Notes: a model not told the origin generated them from the letters alone. A stretch of DNA of 48,497 bases from Bradyrhizobium sp. 1 (GCF_023073315.1 NZ_JADPJH010000018.1:28012-76508), one strand, 5' to 3'. Counted from the first letter of the stretch, positions 1 to 8,428 are shown. Numbers and translations are program-made.

Positions 1-33
1 ACGGGGACGGAGAGAATTGGACTCGCGGAGAGT

Positions 34-98
34 CCCCCTCACCCGGAATTCAAGCGAAGCTTGAATTCCGACCTCTCCCCGCAAGCGGGGAGAGGTGA
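34..98. repeat. Short palindromic intergenic element (CTC-type)
   Basis: Two perfect hairpins lie side by side. The first has 10-bp arms GAATTCAAGC / GCTTGAATTC at 46-55 and 59-68. The second has arms CTCTCCCCGC / GCGGGGAGAG at 73-82 and 85-94 with a two-base loop. The flanking CCCCTCACCC wording recurs in the larger element near 13.3-13.4 kb, so I place both in one family. Nothing coding is seen in the first 125 bases. Confidence 0.7.
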
Positions 99-125
99 AG
101 ACAGAGAAACACTGGAGCCACCACC

Positions 126-1400
126 ATGAACATCCAAGCGCCGGTTAAAGTGGACAAGGCCGAACGCATGCGCAGGGCCCGCGAGGAGGCCTATGCGACG
201 CCGCTTGCGCAATTCCACCCCGGCGCGCCCAGGCTGTTCCAGGACGACACGCTGTGGCCGTGGTTCGAACGGCTGCGCAAGGAAGAGCCGGTGCATTACT
301 GCACCAATGCGCCAATCGATCCGTACTGGTCGGTGGTGAAATACAACGACATCATGCATGTCGACACCAGTCACGGCGTCTTCTCCTCGGACTCGACGCT
401 CGGCGGCATCGGGATTCGCGACGTGCCGCAGGGCTATGACTGGCCGAGCTTCATCGCGATGGACCAGCCCACGCATTCGTCGCAGCGCAAGACGGTGTCG
501 CCGATGTTCACGCCGACGCATCTGGACGAGCTGGCAAAACTGATCCGCCAGCGCGCGCAGGCCGTGCTGGACAATCTGCCGCGCAACGAGACCTTCAATT
601 TCGTCGAGCGCGTCTCGATCGAGCTGACGACGCAGATGCTGGCGACCCTGTTCGATTTCCCCTGGGAAGAGCGGCGCAAGCTGACACGCTGGTCGGATGT
701 CGCGACCGCGCTGCCCAAGAGCGGCATCGTTGCGTCGGCCGAAGAGCGCCGCCGCGAGATGGACGAATGCTACGCCTACATGTCGAAGCTGTGGAACGAG
801 CGCGTCAATTCCGCGCCGCGCAACGATCTCTTGTCGCTGATGGCGCATAACGATGCCACGCGCTTCATGGATCCCGACAATTTGATGGGCAACATCATCC
901 TGCTCATCGTCGGCGGCAACGACACCACCCGCAACACCATGACCGGCTCGGTGCTGGCGCTGAACGAGAATCCGGACCAGTACGAGATGCTGCGCGCCAA
1001 TCCGGAGCTGATCGATTCCATGGTGCCGGAGGTGATCCGCTGGCAGACGCCGCTGGCGCACATGCGACGCACGGCGCTTGCCGACACCGAGATCGGCGGC
1101 AAGCAGATCAAGAAAGGCGACCGCGTCGTGATGTGGTACGTCTCCGGCAATCGCGACGACGAGATGTTCGAGCAGCCGAACGACTTCATCATCGACCGCC
1201 CGCGGCCACGCACCCATCTTTCATTCGGCTTCGGCATCCACCGCTGCGTCGGCATGCGGCTGGCCGAGCTTCAGTTGAAGATCGTCTGGGAGGAGATGCT
1301 GAAGCGCTTCGACCGGATCGAGGTGGTCGGCGAGCCCAAGCGGATCTATTCGAGTTTCATCAAGGGATATGAGTCGCTGCCGGTGCGGATTCCGGGCTGA
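126..1400 (+). CDS. Cytochrome P450 monooxygenase
   Basis: A 424-residue soluble bacterial P450, the usual length for class I enzymes that receive electrons from a separate ferredoxin and reductase. All hallmarks are visible. The I-helix oxygen-activation motif GGNDTT spans residues 263-268, the K-helix ExxR is E302-V-I-R305, and the heme loop FGFGIHRCVG places the iron-ligand cysteine at residue 374. The Asn-Asp before the threonines and the wording around the heme loop recall the CYP108/CYP124/CYP125/CYP142 groups, which hydroxylate terpenoid, alkyl or sterol side chains; that assignment is by eye only. No ferredoxin or reductase gene adjoins it. It is followed by a palindromic repeat and then the acyl-CoA catabolic cluster, so a role in starting breakdown of a hydrophobic substrate is plausible but inferred. 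The ATG at 126 gives a full-length N-terminus. Confidence 0.95.
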   Translation: MNIQAPVKVDKAERMRRAREEAYATPLAQFHPGAPRLFQDDTLWPWFERLRKEEPVHYCTNAPIDPYWSVVKYNDIMHVDTSHGVFSSDSTLGGIGIRDVPQGYDWPSFIAMDQPTHSSQRKTVSPMFTPTHLDELAKLIRQRAQAVLDNLPRNETFNFVERVSIELTTQMLATLFDFPWEERRKLTRWSDVATALPKSGIVASAEERRREMDECYAYMSKLWNERVNSAPRNDLLSLMAHNDATRFMDPDNLMGNIILLIVGGNDTTRNTMTGSVLALNENPDQYEMLRANPELIDSMVPEVIRWQTPLAHMRRTALADTEIGGKQIKKGDRVVMWYVSGNRDDEMFEQPNDFIIDRPRPRTHLSFGFGIHRCVGMRLAELQLKIVWEEMLKRFDRIEVVGEPKRIYSSFIKGYESLPVRIPG

Positions 1401-1411
1401 GCTCTATCCTC

Positions 1412-1498
1412 CGTCATTGCGAGGAGCCCTTGCGACGAAGCAATCCAGACTGCCACCGCGGAGGGCTTCTGGATTGCTTCGCTACGCCCGCAATGACG
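1412..1498. repeat. Palindromic element, CGTCATTGCGAG family (copy 1)
   Basis: An 87-bp element bounded by CGTCATTGCGAG and its inverted counterpart CGCAATGACG, with the internal complementary blocks AAGCAATCCAGA and TCTGGATTGCTT. It can fold into one long imperfect hairpin. Related copies are at 5831, 26679, 37310, 45650 (half) and 48412. All lie between genes, which fits a REP/BIME-like non-coding palindrome. The 130 bases from here to the LysR gene show nothing else recognisable. Confidence 0.9.
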
Positions 1499-1630
1499 AG
1501 TTATTGGATGCGCATGCGCGTCACGGCCGCATCGGCAAGCGCGGCGATGGACCAGCTATAAAATTCCGGCATGACAGGTCGCGCAAGATGCGAAGGCAAA
1601 CTCGCGCGCGATTGTTCTACCACACGGCAT

Positions 1631-2551
1631 CTAACTCAACTTGATGTCCCAAACCCCTTCCTTGCGGCAGGCGGCGACCTCCTCGCGCAAGAGCGTTGTG
1701 ACCGCCAGCGAGGCCGTCGAGGCCGGGCGGTCGATCGGAGAGGCGAAAATGAGCTCGCGCGTCATCGGCTTCGAGACGACAGCGGTTTCCAGCCGTCCGT
1801 CCGCGACCTCGCCATGGACCGACGAGGGCGGCAACAGCGCAAAGCCGAGGCCTTCCTCGACCAGGCTCGTCAGCACGCGAAACGAATCTGCTTCCAGCTG
1901 GACGTTGAGCTTGATCTTGCGCTGCGCGGCGGCGTGCTCGATCAACGCGCGGAGGCCGTGGGAATGACTGGGCAGCACCAGCCGCTGCCGCAGCAGCCAG
2001 CCAATGTCGACGTTCTTCTTGCGCGCGAGACCGCAGCCACGCGGGCCGACCGCGACGATGTTGTCGCGGCCGAGGCTCTGTACGTTGAGATGCAGATCGG
2101 CGGAACGGCCGTAGAGGATGGCGAGATCCATCTCGCCGCGATGCAGCCATTCGACGATATGACCGCTGTAGCTCTCGACGATGCGCAGCGAGATGCCGGG
2201 ATATTTTTCGACGCAGCGCCGCGCGAAGCGCGCCGACAGCACGCAGCTCACGGTTGGAACGAGGCCAAGCACGACCTGGCCCGACGGCGGCCCCTTGGCC
2301 GACTGGATGTCATCGCGGATCTGGTCGAGTTGCCGCACGATGCCGGAGGTGCGCGCCAGCAGCAGGTGCCCGGCCTCGGTCAGCACCATGCCGCGGCCGT
2401 TGCGTGTGAACAGCTCCACGCGCAGCTCGTGTTCCAAAAGCTTGATCTGCCGGCTCAGCGCCGGCTGCGCCACGCGCAACGTGTCGGACGCCTTGCTCAG
2501 ACTGCCGAGCTCCGCCACGCAACTGAAGGTCCTGAGCTGCCGGAAATCCAT
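1631..2551 (-). CDS. LysR-family transcriptional regulator
   Basis: A 306-residue LysR-type regulator of normal family length. The N-terminal winged HTH covers about residues 1-60, with the typical wording FRQLRTF, the recognition-helix text AQPALSRQI and the following LE.EL.V.LF.R. The rest is the periplasmic-binding-like effector domain, about residues 88-295. I place the start at the ATG at 2551 (MDFRQL) because an AGGA lies 10 bases upstream; a TTG nine bases further out would add three residues and has no spaced ribosome site. It is transcribed away from the acyl-CoA dehydrogenase operon at 2677, the classic arrangement in which a LysR protein controls the divergent operon in response to a pathway intermediate. 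That target is inferred; the ligand is unknown. Confidence 0.92.
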   Translation of the reverse strand: MDFRQLRTFSCVAELGSLSKASDTLRVAQPALSRQIKLLEHELRVELFTRNGRGMVLTEAGHLLLARTSGIVRQLDQIRDDIQSAKGPPSGQVVLGLVPTVSCVLSARFARRCVEKYPGISLRIVESYSGHIVEWLHRGEMDLAILYGRSADLHLNVQSLGRDNIVAVGPRGCGLARKKNVDIGWLLRQRLVLPSHSHGLRALIEHAAAQRKIKLNVQLEADSFRVLTSLVEEGLGFALLPPSSVHGEVADGRLETAVVSKPMTRELIFASPIDRPASTASLAVTTLLREEVAACRKEGVWDIKLS

Positions 2552-2576
2552 GCTTGCCAATCCTGGAAGGCTACTT

Positions 2577-2594
2577 CATACGCTATAGCAAATG
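2577..2594. promoter_or_regulatory. Candidate LysR operator dyad
   Basis: Between the divergent LysR and acyl-CoA dehydrogenase genes lies the imperfect dyad CATacGCTATAGCaaATG, whose core GCTATAGC (2582-2589) is a perfect palindrome. It sits just upstream of the LysR start codon, where an autoregulatory LysR site would be expected. The T to A spacing across the dyad is 12, one more than the textbook T-N11-A, so this is only a candidate. Confidence 0.4.
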
Positions 2595-2676
2595 AGCATA
2601 GGGGGCTGGCGATGTTTTCACAACGCCAGAGGATTGGCCGGCGTTATCTTGACTGCCGCCATCGATGGGAAACGCC

Positions 2677-3846
2677 ATGAGTGAAGACCACCACACCGAA
2701 GATCATTCCGACATCCGCGAAGCCGTCGCAAAGCTTTGCGCGCAGTTTCCCGGCGAATATTGGCGCAAACTCGATCGCGAGATGGCCTACCCCAAGGCCT
2801 TCGTCGACGCGCTGACTGAGGCCGGCTATCTCTCGGTGCTGATCCCCGAGGAATATGGCGGCGCGGGCCTGAAGCTTTCGGCCGCGGCGGCGATCCTCGA
2901 AGAGATCCAGCGCGCCGGCTGCAATGGCGGCGGCTGCCACGCCCAGATGTACACGATGGGCACGGTGCTGCGGCACGGCAGCGACGAGCAGAAGGCAAAA
3001 TATCTGCCGAAGGTCGCGAGCGGCGAATTGCGGCTTCAGGCGTTCGGCGTCACCGAGCCGACCAGCGGCACCGACACGACCTCGCTCAAAACGTTTGCAC
3101 GCAAGGACGGCAATGCCGGCTACATCGTCAACGGCCAGAAGATCTGGACGAGCCGCGCCGAGCATTCCGACCTGATGCTCCTGCTGGCGCGCACCACGCC
3201 GAAGGACGAGGTCAAGAAGCGCACGGATGGACTCTCCGTGTTCATCGTCGACATGCGCGAGGCCAAGAACAAGGGCCTCGAGATCCGCCCGATCCGCACC
3301 ATGATGAACCATGCTACCACCGAAGTGTTTTTTACCGACATGAAGGTGCCGGCGGAGAATCTGATCGGCGAGGAAGGCAAGGGCTTTCGTTACATCCTCT
3401 CCGGCATGAATGCCGAGCGCATTTTGATCGCGGCCGAATGCGTCGGCGATGCAAAATGGTTCATCGCGAAGGCGACGAACTATGCCAAGGAGCGCGCAGT
3501 GTTCGGCCGGCCGATCGGGCAGAACCAGGGCATTCAATTCCCGATCGCCAAGGCTTACGCCGCGATGCGCGCGGCCGAATTGATGGTGAAGGAAGCGACG
3601 CGCAAATACGAAGCTGGCCTGGACTGCGGCGCGGAGGCCAACATGGCCAAGATGTTGGCGGCGGATGCGTCATGGGAAGCGGCGAATGCCTGCGTCCAGA
3701 CCCATGGTGGCTTCGGCTTCGCGGAGGAATACGACGTCGAGCGCAAATTCCGCGAGACGCGGCTCTATCAGGTGGCGCCGATCTCGACCAACCTGGTGCT
3801 GTCCTTCATCGCCGAGCATGTGCTCGGCATGCCCCGCTCGTACTGA
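2677..3846 (+). CDS. Acyl-CoA dehydrogenase family protein
   Basis: A 389-residue flavoprotein of the acyl-CoA dehydrogenase superfamily, predicted to oxidise an acyl-CoA at the alpha-beta bond using FAD. The FAD/substrate motif TEPTSGTDT and the following VNGQKIWTS are clear, as is the C-terminal HGGFGFAEEY block. The usual catalytic glutamate near the C-terminus is absent: the sequence there reads LYQVAP, with Pro368 where MCAD-type enzymes have Glu. A glutamate in helix G (E247, in NAERIL) matches the position used as catalytic base by isovaleryl-CoA and long-chain acyl-CoA dehydrogenases. I chose the ATG at 2677 because GGGAA sits at good spacing before it; the ATG at 2665 would add four residues. 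Nine bases separate it from the CoA-transferase gene, so the two are co-transcribed. Confidence 0.93.
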   Translation: MSEDHHTEDHSDIREAVAKLCAQFPGEYWRKLDREMAYPKAFVDALTEAGYLSVLIPEEYGGAGLKLSAAAAILEEIQRAGCNGGGCHAQMYTMGTVLRHGSDEQKAKYLPKVASGELRLQAFGVTEPTSGTDTTSLKTFARKDGNAGYIVNGQKIWTSRAEHSDLMLLLARTTPKDEVKKRTDGLSVFIVDMREAKNKGLEIRPIRTMMNHATTEVFFTDMKVPAENLIGEEGKGFRYILSGMNAERILIAAECVGDAKWFIAKATNYAKERAVFGRPIGQNQGIQFPIAKAYAAMRAAELMVKEATRKYEAGLDCGAEANMAKMLAADASWEAANACVQTHGGFGFAEEYDVERKFRETRLYQVAPISTNLVLSFIAEHVLGMPRSY

Positions 3847-3855
3847 GGTCGCACC

Positions 3856-4953
3856 ATGGGAGCACTTGACGGGATCAGGGTGATCGCGGTCGAGCAGGCG
3901 GTGGCGGCGCCGTTCTGCTCCTCGCGGCTGGCGGATGCAGGCGCGGAGGTGATCAAGATCGAGCGGCCCGAGGGCGATTTCGCCCGCGGCTATGACGCGG
4001 CGGCCAAGGGGCAGAGCAGCTATTTCGTCTGGCTCAACCGCGGCAAGCAATCCGCCGTGGTCGATCTCGCCACGAAAGAAGGCTGCGCCGAGCTGGAGAA
4101 GCTGATCGCCAGCGCCGACGTGCTGATCCAGAACCTCAAGCCGGGCTCGATGGACAAGCTCGGCTTTTCGCGCGAGCGTTTGCTAAAGGACTATCCGAAG
4201 CTGATCTCGTGCACGATCACCGGCTATGGCGATGAAGGTCCTTATGCGCATCGCAAGGCCTATGATCTCTTGATCCAGGCCGAGAGCGGCCTTGCCTCGA
4301 TCACCGGCAATCCGGATGGCGCCTCGCGCGTCGGCATGTCGATCGTCGACGTCGCGACCGGCGCGACTGCGCATGCGGCGATTCTGGAGGCGCTGATCGG
4401 CCGCGGCCGCACCGGCAAGGGTGCCGACATCCGCATTTCCATGTTCGACGTGATGGCCGACTGGTGCACGGTGCCGCTGCTCAACTCCGAGGCCGGCAAT
4501 CCGCCCAAGCGCATGGGCCTGCGGCATCCCTCGATCGCGCCCTATGGCGTGTTCACCTCCAGCGACGGCAAGGACATCCTGATCTCGATCCAGAGCGAGC
4601 GCGAGTGGAAGACACTTTGCGTGAAGGTTCTGGACCAGCCCGATCTTCCGGCCGATCCGCGCGTCGCCAATATGGTCGAGCGCGTGCGCAATCGCGACTT
4701 CACCGACACGACGGTCGCGGATGCCTTCGGCAAGATGACGCGCGACGAGCTGCTGAAGCGGCTGTCGGATGCCGACATCGCCTTTGCCGAGGTCAACACC
4801 ATGGCCGACCTCTCCAACCATCCGCATCTGCGCCGCATCGAGGTCGACACGCCGCAGGGGCGTGTCAGCTATCCCGCGCCGGCGCCGATCATCGTCGGCG
4901 AGACCCGCGCCTACGGCGCCGTGCCCGCCATCGGCGAACGTCCCAAGAAGTAA
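3856..4953 (+). CDS. Class III CoA-transferase (CaiB/BaiF family)
   Basis: A 365-residue member of the CaiB/BaiF/formyl-CoA-transferase family, which moves CoA between carboxylic acids through an aspartyl-CoA mixed-anhydride mechanism or, in some members, racemises 2-methylacyl-CoA. The N-terminal wording LDGIRVIAVEQAVAAP and GAEVIKIERPEGD is diagnostic. The catalytic aspartate is D165 in the conserved GMSIVDVATG segment. The gene sits between the acyl-CoA dehydrogenase and a hot-dog hydratase, with gaps of 9 and 14 bases. In that context it most likely activates the pathway acid to its CoA thioester. Known operons pairing a CoA-transferase with an HTD2-like hydratase act on mesaconate or citramalate-type C5 acids, which is one possible substrate class, but the sequence does not settle it. 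Confidence 0.93.
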   Translation: MGALDGIRVIAVEQAVAAPFCSSRLADAGAEVIKIERPEGDFARGYDAAAKGQSSYFVWLNRGKQSAVVDLATKEGCAELEKLIASADVLIQNLKPGSMDKLGFSRERLLKDYPKLISCTITGYGDEGPYAHRKAYDLLIQAESGLASITGNPDGASRVGMSIVDVATGATAHAAILEALIGRGRTGKGADIRISMFDVMADWCTVPLLNSEAGNPPKRMGLRHPSIAPYGVFTSSDGKDILISIQSEREWKTLCVKVLDQPDLPADPRVANMVERVRNRDFTDTTVADAFGKMTRDELLKRLSDADIAFAEVNTMADLSNHPHLRRIEVDTPQGRVSYPAPAPIIVGETRAYGAVPAIGERPKK

Positions 4954-4967
4954 CAGAGCGAGGCGTC

Positions 4968-5819
4968 ATGACCGAGAAGCTCGACATCGATCATCTCAGG
5001 CAATGGATCGGCCGCAGCACCGAGGCCACCGACATCGTCACCGCGCAGCTCGTCATGGGTCTGCGCGCGACACTGTTCCAGGACGTCGGCGAACCCAAAA
5101 AGGGCGATGCCGCGCCGCTTACGGTGCACTGGTGCCTGGCGCAGCCGGTGTTTCCGATGTCGATGCTCGGCCCCGACGGCCATCCGACCCGCGGCGGCTT
5201 CCTGCCGCCGGTGCCGCTGCCGCGCCGGATGTGGGCCGGCGGCGAGATCGAGTTCTTGCAGCCATTACAGGTTGGCGATGAATCGACGCGGACCTCGCGG
5301 ATCGCCGATGTGCAGGTGAAATCAGGCTCGACCGGCACGCTGTGCTTCGTCTCGGTCGAGCACAGCATCTCCTCGCCGCGCGGCACAGCCATCCGCGAAC
5401 GGCAGGATATCGTCTATCGCGAGATGACGAGCAGTGCGCCCGCCGGCGGCAAGGCCCCGCCACCGCCGCCAACGGCGCAGCACCGCGAGACGCATGTGTC
5501 GGACCCCGTGCTGCTGTTTCGTTATTCGGCGCTGACCTTCAACGGCCACCGCATCCATTACGACCGCGATTACGTGACCAAGGTGGAGGGCTATCCGGGC
5601 CTGATCTTCCACGGGCCGTTGCAGGCGGCGCTGATCATCGAGATGGCCGCGAAGCTGCATGGCGGCGAGGCGCCGAGGAAGTTTACCTATCGCGGCTTGC
5701 AGCCGCTGTTCGAGGGCACGGAGTTCTCCGTCAACGCCAACGAGACCGAGGCGGGCATGGAACTGTGGACCGCGAACGCGGAAGGACAGCCGACGATGAA
5801 GGGCACGGCGGTGTGGTGA
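4968..5819 (+). CDS. Double hot-dog hydratase (HTD2/mesaconyl-C4-CoA hydratase-like)
   Basis: A 283-residue MaoC-type dehydratase with two hot-dog halves, roughly residues 1-150 and 165-280. The second half holds the hydratase-like segment YSALTFNGHRIHYD followed by GYPGLIFHGPL, the wording seen in fungal/mammalian HTD2 and in mesaconyl-C4-CoA hydratases of the 3-hydroxypropionate cycle, so hydration of an enoyl-CoA is the likely reaction. The start is the ATG at 4968, 14 bases after the CoA-transferase stop; an open frame runs upstream in the same phase but overlaps the transferase and has no matching family sequence. It is the third gene of the operon, so dehydrogenation, CoA transfer and hydration are encoded together. 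Confidence 0.88.
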   Translation: MTEKLDIDHLRQWIGRSTEATDIVTAQLVMGLRATLFQDVGEPKKGDAAPLTVHWCLAQPVFPMSMLGPDGHPTRGGFLPPVPLPRRMWAGGEIEFLQPLQVGDESTRTSRIADVQVKSGSTGTLCFVSVEHSISSPRGTAIRERQDIVYREMTSSAPAGGKAPPPPPTAQHRETHVSDPVLLFRYSALTFNGHRIHYDRDYVTKVEGYPGLIFHGPLQAALIIEMAAKLHGGEAPRKFTYRGLQPLFEGTEFSVNANETEAGMELWTANAEGQPTMKGTAVW

Positions 5820-5830
5820 CGCTCTCTCCT

Positions 5831-5917
5831 CGTCATTGCGAGGAGCTCTTGCGACGAAGCAATCCAGACTGTCACCGCGGTGACACTCTGGATTGCTTCG
5901 CTGCGCTCGCAATGACG
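5831..5917. repeat. Palindromic element, CGTCATTGCGAG family (copy 2)
   Basis: An 87-bp copy with intact outer arms (CGTCATTGCGAG and CGCAATGACG) and internal AAGCAATCCAGA / TCTGGATTGCTT. It lies between the hydratase and the ThDP enzyme and could act as a 3' hairpin for the upstream operon. Confidence 0.9.
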
Positions 5918-5960
5918 GGGTGGGGCTGATAGCGTCGATACACAACAGGGGACGGAAACC

Positions 5961-7583
5961 ATGTCAAAGAACGGCAAGACCGGCAGCAAGTCCGTCACCG
6001 TCAAGCAGGCGACTCTCGACCTGCTGCGCTCCTTCGGCATCAAACGCGTGTTCGGCAATCCCGGCTCGACCGAGCTGCCGTTCCTGAGCGACTGGCCCGA
6101 CGACATCGACTACGTGCTGGCGCTCCAGGAAGCCTCCGCGGTCGGCATGGCCGATGGCTACGCGCAAGCGACGCGCAATGCGGGCTTCGTCAATCTGCAT
6201 TCGGCGGCCGGCGTCGGCAATGCGCTCGGCAACATCTACACCGCGCATCGCAACCAGACGCCGCTCGTGATCACCGCGGGCCAGCAGGCGCGCTCGATCC
6301 TGCCGCTGCAGGCCTTCCTCTATGCCGAGCGGGCCTCGGAGTTTCCGCGGCCTTACGTCAAATATAGCGTCGAGCCAGCGCGGCCCGAGGACGTGCCTGC
6401 GGCGATCGCGCGGGCCTATTACACCGCGATGCAGCCGCCCTGCGGGCCGACCTTCGTGTCAGTGCCGATCGACGATTGGGCGCATGCCACGGTGCCGGTC
6501 GAAGCACGCAAGGTCAGCCGCGAGATCGGGCCGGAGCCGGACGCGATGAAAGCGCTGGTCGCAGCGCTCGGCTCCGCAAAACACCCTGCGCTCGTCGTCG
6601 GCCCCGGAATCGACCGCGCCGGCGCGGTCGATTTGATGGTGTGCGTCGCCGAGAAGACGAAGGCCAGCGTCTGGGTCAGCCCGTTCTCGGCGCGCTGCTC
6701 CTTCCCCGAGCGGCATCCGCAATTCGCGGGCTTCCTGCACGCTTCACCCGCGCAACTGTCCGATGCGCTACGCGAGCACGATGTGGTCGTCGTCATCGGC
6801 GCGCCGGTGTTTACGTTCCACGTCGAAGGCCATGCGGCGATCTTCGACGGCGGCGCGACGATTTTCCAGATCACGGATGATCCGGATGCGGCGGCGGTCA
6901 CGCCGGTCGGCACCAGCATCATCGCCACCATGAAGCCCGCACTGAGCATGCTGCTCGACCTGCTGCCGGAGAGCAAACGCACGACGCCAAAAGGCCGCAC
7001 GCTTCCGCCGGCACCGCAGGCCGCCGATCCGTTGCCGGTCGACTTCCTGCTGCATTCCCTCTCGCAGGCGATGCCGGATGGTAGCTCGCTGGTCGAGGAA
7101 GTGCCCTCCCACCGTCCGGCGATGCAAAAGTTCATGCCGATGCGCGGCCAGGACAGTTTCTACACGATGTCGAGCGGCGGCCTCGGCTACTCCCTGCCCG
7201 CCGCCGTCGGCATGGCGCTGGGCAAGCCGAACAGCCGCACAGTCTGCCTGATCGGCGACGGCTCGGCGATGTACTCGATCCAGGCACTGTGGACCGCAGT
7301 CCAACGAAAGCTGCCACTCACGATCGTCGTCATCAACAATTCCGGCTACGGCGCGATGCGCTCGTTCAGCCAGGTGATGCAGGTGAGGAACGTGCCGGGA
7401 CTGGAACTGCCGGGGATCGATTTCGTGCGGCTGGCCGAGGGCATGGGCTGCGATGCGGTGCGGGTGAGCAAGGCCGCGGAACTCGGCGAGGCGCTTAAGC
7501 GCGGGATGGCGTTCAAGGGGACGAGCCTCGTGGAGGTCGTGGTGGATTCGGCGGTGCCGGTGCTTTACGGACAGAAGCATTAG
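5961..7583 (+). CDS. mdlC: ThDP-dependent decarboxylase, benzoylformate decarboxylase-like
   Basis: A 540-residue thiamin-diphosphate enzyme whose layout and catalytic set match benzoylformate decarboxylase, which converts benzoylformate to benzaldehyde and CO2 in the mandelate pathway. The four active-site residues known from Pseudomonas putida MdlC all have counterparts: S36 in FGNPGSTE, the ThDP glutamate E57 in LQEAS, H80 in NLHSAAG and H287 in VFTFH. The C-terminal cofactor motif GDGSAMYS...NNSGYG is intact. Acetolactate synthase is an alternative label often given to such proteins, but the His/His/Ser set argues for a 2-oxoacid decarboxylase. The substrate may be another aryl- or branched 2-oxoacid. 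It stands alone after a palindromic repeat, downstream of the CoA operon and convergent with the next gene (4 bases between stops). Confidence 0.88.
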   Translation: MSKNGKTGSKSVTVKQATLDLLRSFGIKRVFGNPGSTELPFLSDWPDDIDYVLALQEASAVGMADGYAQATRNAGFVNLHSAAGVGNALGNIYTAHRNQTPLVITAGQQARSILPLQAFLYAERASEFPRPYVKYSVEPARPEDVPAAIARAYYTAMQPPCGPTFVSVPIDDWAHATVPVEARKVSREIGPEPDAMKALVAALGSAKHPALVVGPGIDRAGAVDLMVCVAEKTKASVWVSPFSARCSFPERHPQFAGFLHASPAQLSDALREHDVVVVIGAPVFTFHVEGHAAIFDGGATIFQITDDPDAAAVTPVGTSIIATMKPALSMLLDLLPESKRTTPKGRTLPPAPQAADPLPVDFLLHSLSQAMPDGSSLVEEVPSHRPAMQKFMPMRGQDSFYTMSSGGLGYSLPAAVGMALGKPNSRTVCLIGDGSAMYSIQALWTAVQRKLPLTIVVINNSGYGAMRSFSQVMQVRNVPGLELPGIDFVRLAEGMGCDAVRVSKAAELGEALKRGMAFKGTSLVEVVVDSAVPVLYGQKH

Positions 7584-7587
7584 GGCA

Positions 7588-8364
7588 TTACGACGCCAAA
7601 AACCCCCCGTCCGCCGCGAGCACGTGTCCGACGATGTAAGACGACGCGTCGGACGTCAGCCACACCACGGCCTCCGCGACCTCCTCCGGGCTCCCCATGC
7701 GCCGCAGCGGCAGGCCGGCGCTCACCGTCGCGATGTCGCCGACGCCGGCGCGCAGCATCATGTCGGTGACGACGCGGCCCGGCGCGATCGCATTGATGCG
7801 GATGCCGCGCGGCGCGTTCTCCATCGCCGCCGACCGTGTCAGCGAGATCGCGGCGGCCTTCGAGGCCGAATAGAGCGAAAAGCCGGGATTGGGATTGCGC
7901 ACGCCGCTGACCGAGGCATTGACGACGATGCTGCCGCGTCCCTGCGCCAGCATCGCCGGCAATTGGTGGCGCAGGCACAGGAATAGCGCGCGGACATTGG
8001 TGTCGAACACGCTGTCATAGATATCCATGCCCTGCTCTTCCAGCGGCGCACGGCGCTCCTGGAAGCCGGCATTATTGAAGGCGACGTCGAGCCGGCCGCA
8101 ACGCTCAACCGCCGTGCCGACGAGGCGCGCGACGTCGTCCTCGCGCGTGATGTCGGTCCTGATCGCAATCGCTTCAGCACCAAGTTCGCGGCACGCCGCG
8201 GCGGCAGTCTCGATCTCGGCCTCGCGGCGGCCCGCGACGATGATCGCGTCCGCGCCTTCCGATGCCATTCGAAGCGCCGTGGCGCGGCCGATACCGCTGC
8301 CGCCGCCCGTGACGAGGCAGACCTTGCCCCTCATCCGCTGACCGGCCGGCAATGTTCCGCTCAT
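7588..8364 (-). CDS. SDR-family oxidoreductase
   Basis: A 258-residue classical short-chain dehydrogenase/reductase using NAD(P)H. The nucleotide-binding motif TGGGSGIG is near residue 18, NNAG follows the fourth strand, and the catalytic Ser...YSASK group is present, as is the C-terminal AADGGF segment common in FabG-like enzymes. The start at 8364 is supported by GGAG six bases upstream; a second in-frame ATG ten codons on is possible. It is divergent from the MarR gene at 8440 with only 75 bases between start codons, and the palindromic operator there could control both. The substrate is unknown. Confidence 0.93.
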   Translation of the reverse strand: MSGTLPAGQRMRGKVCLVTGGGSGIGRATALRMASEGADAIIVAGRREAEIETAAAACRELGAEAIAIRTDITREDDVARLVGTAVERCGRLDVAFNNAGFQERRAPLEEQGMDIYDSVFDTNVRALFLCLRHQLPAMLAQGRGSIVVNASVSGVRNPNPGFSLYSASKAAAISLTRSAAMENAPRGIRINAIAPGRVVTDMMLRAGVGDIATVSAGLPLRRMGSPEEVAEAVVWLTSDASSYIVGHVLAADGGFLAS

Positions 8365-8399
8365 GACCCACTCCAAAACGCTTGCGCGCGGCGTTGCGT

Positions 8400-8428
8400 G
8401 CATATAGTTGTATGATACAACTATATGC
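8400..8428. promoter_or_regulatory. Perfect 29-bp palindromic operator (MarR site)
   Basis: The left arm GCATATAGTTGTAT (8400-8413) and the right arm ATACAACTATATGC (8415-8428) are exact inverted repeats around one central base. The palindrome lies between divergent SDR and MarR genes and ends 11 bases before the MarR start codon. AT-rich perfect dyads at this place are typical MarR-family autoregulatory operators. TATGAT inside it resembles a -10 box, so binding would block transcription. Confidence 0.85.

Noticed and set aside
39..1217. 392-codon minus-strand frame opposite the P450 gene
   Set aside because: Antisense to a P450 with every conserved motif; begins in P450 coding sequence and ends in a palindromic repeat.
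4464..4967. 168-codon N-terminal extension of the hot-dog hydratase
   Set aside because: It overlaps the CoA-transferase in another frame and has no family similarity; the ATG at 4968 gives the normal hydratase N-terminus.
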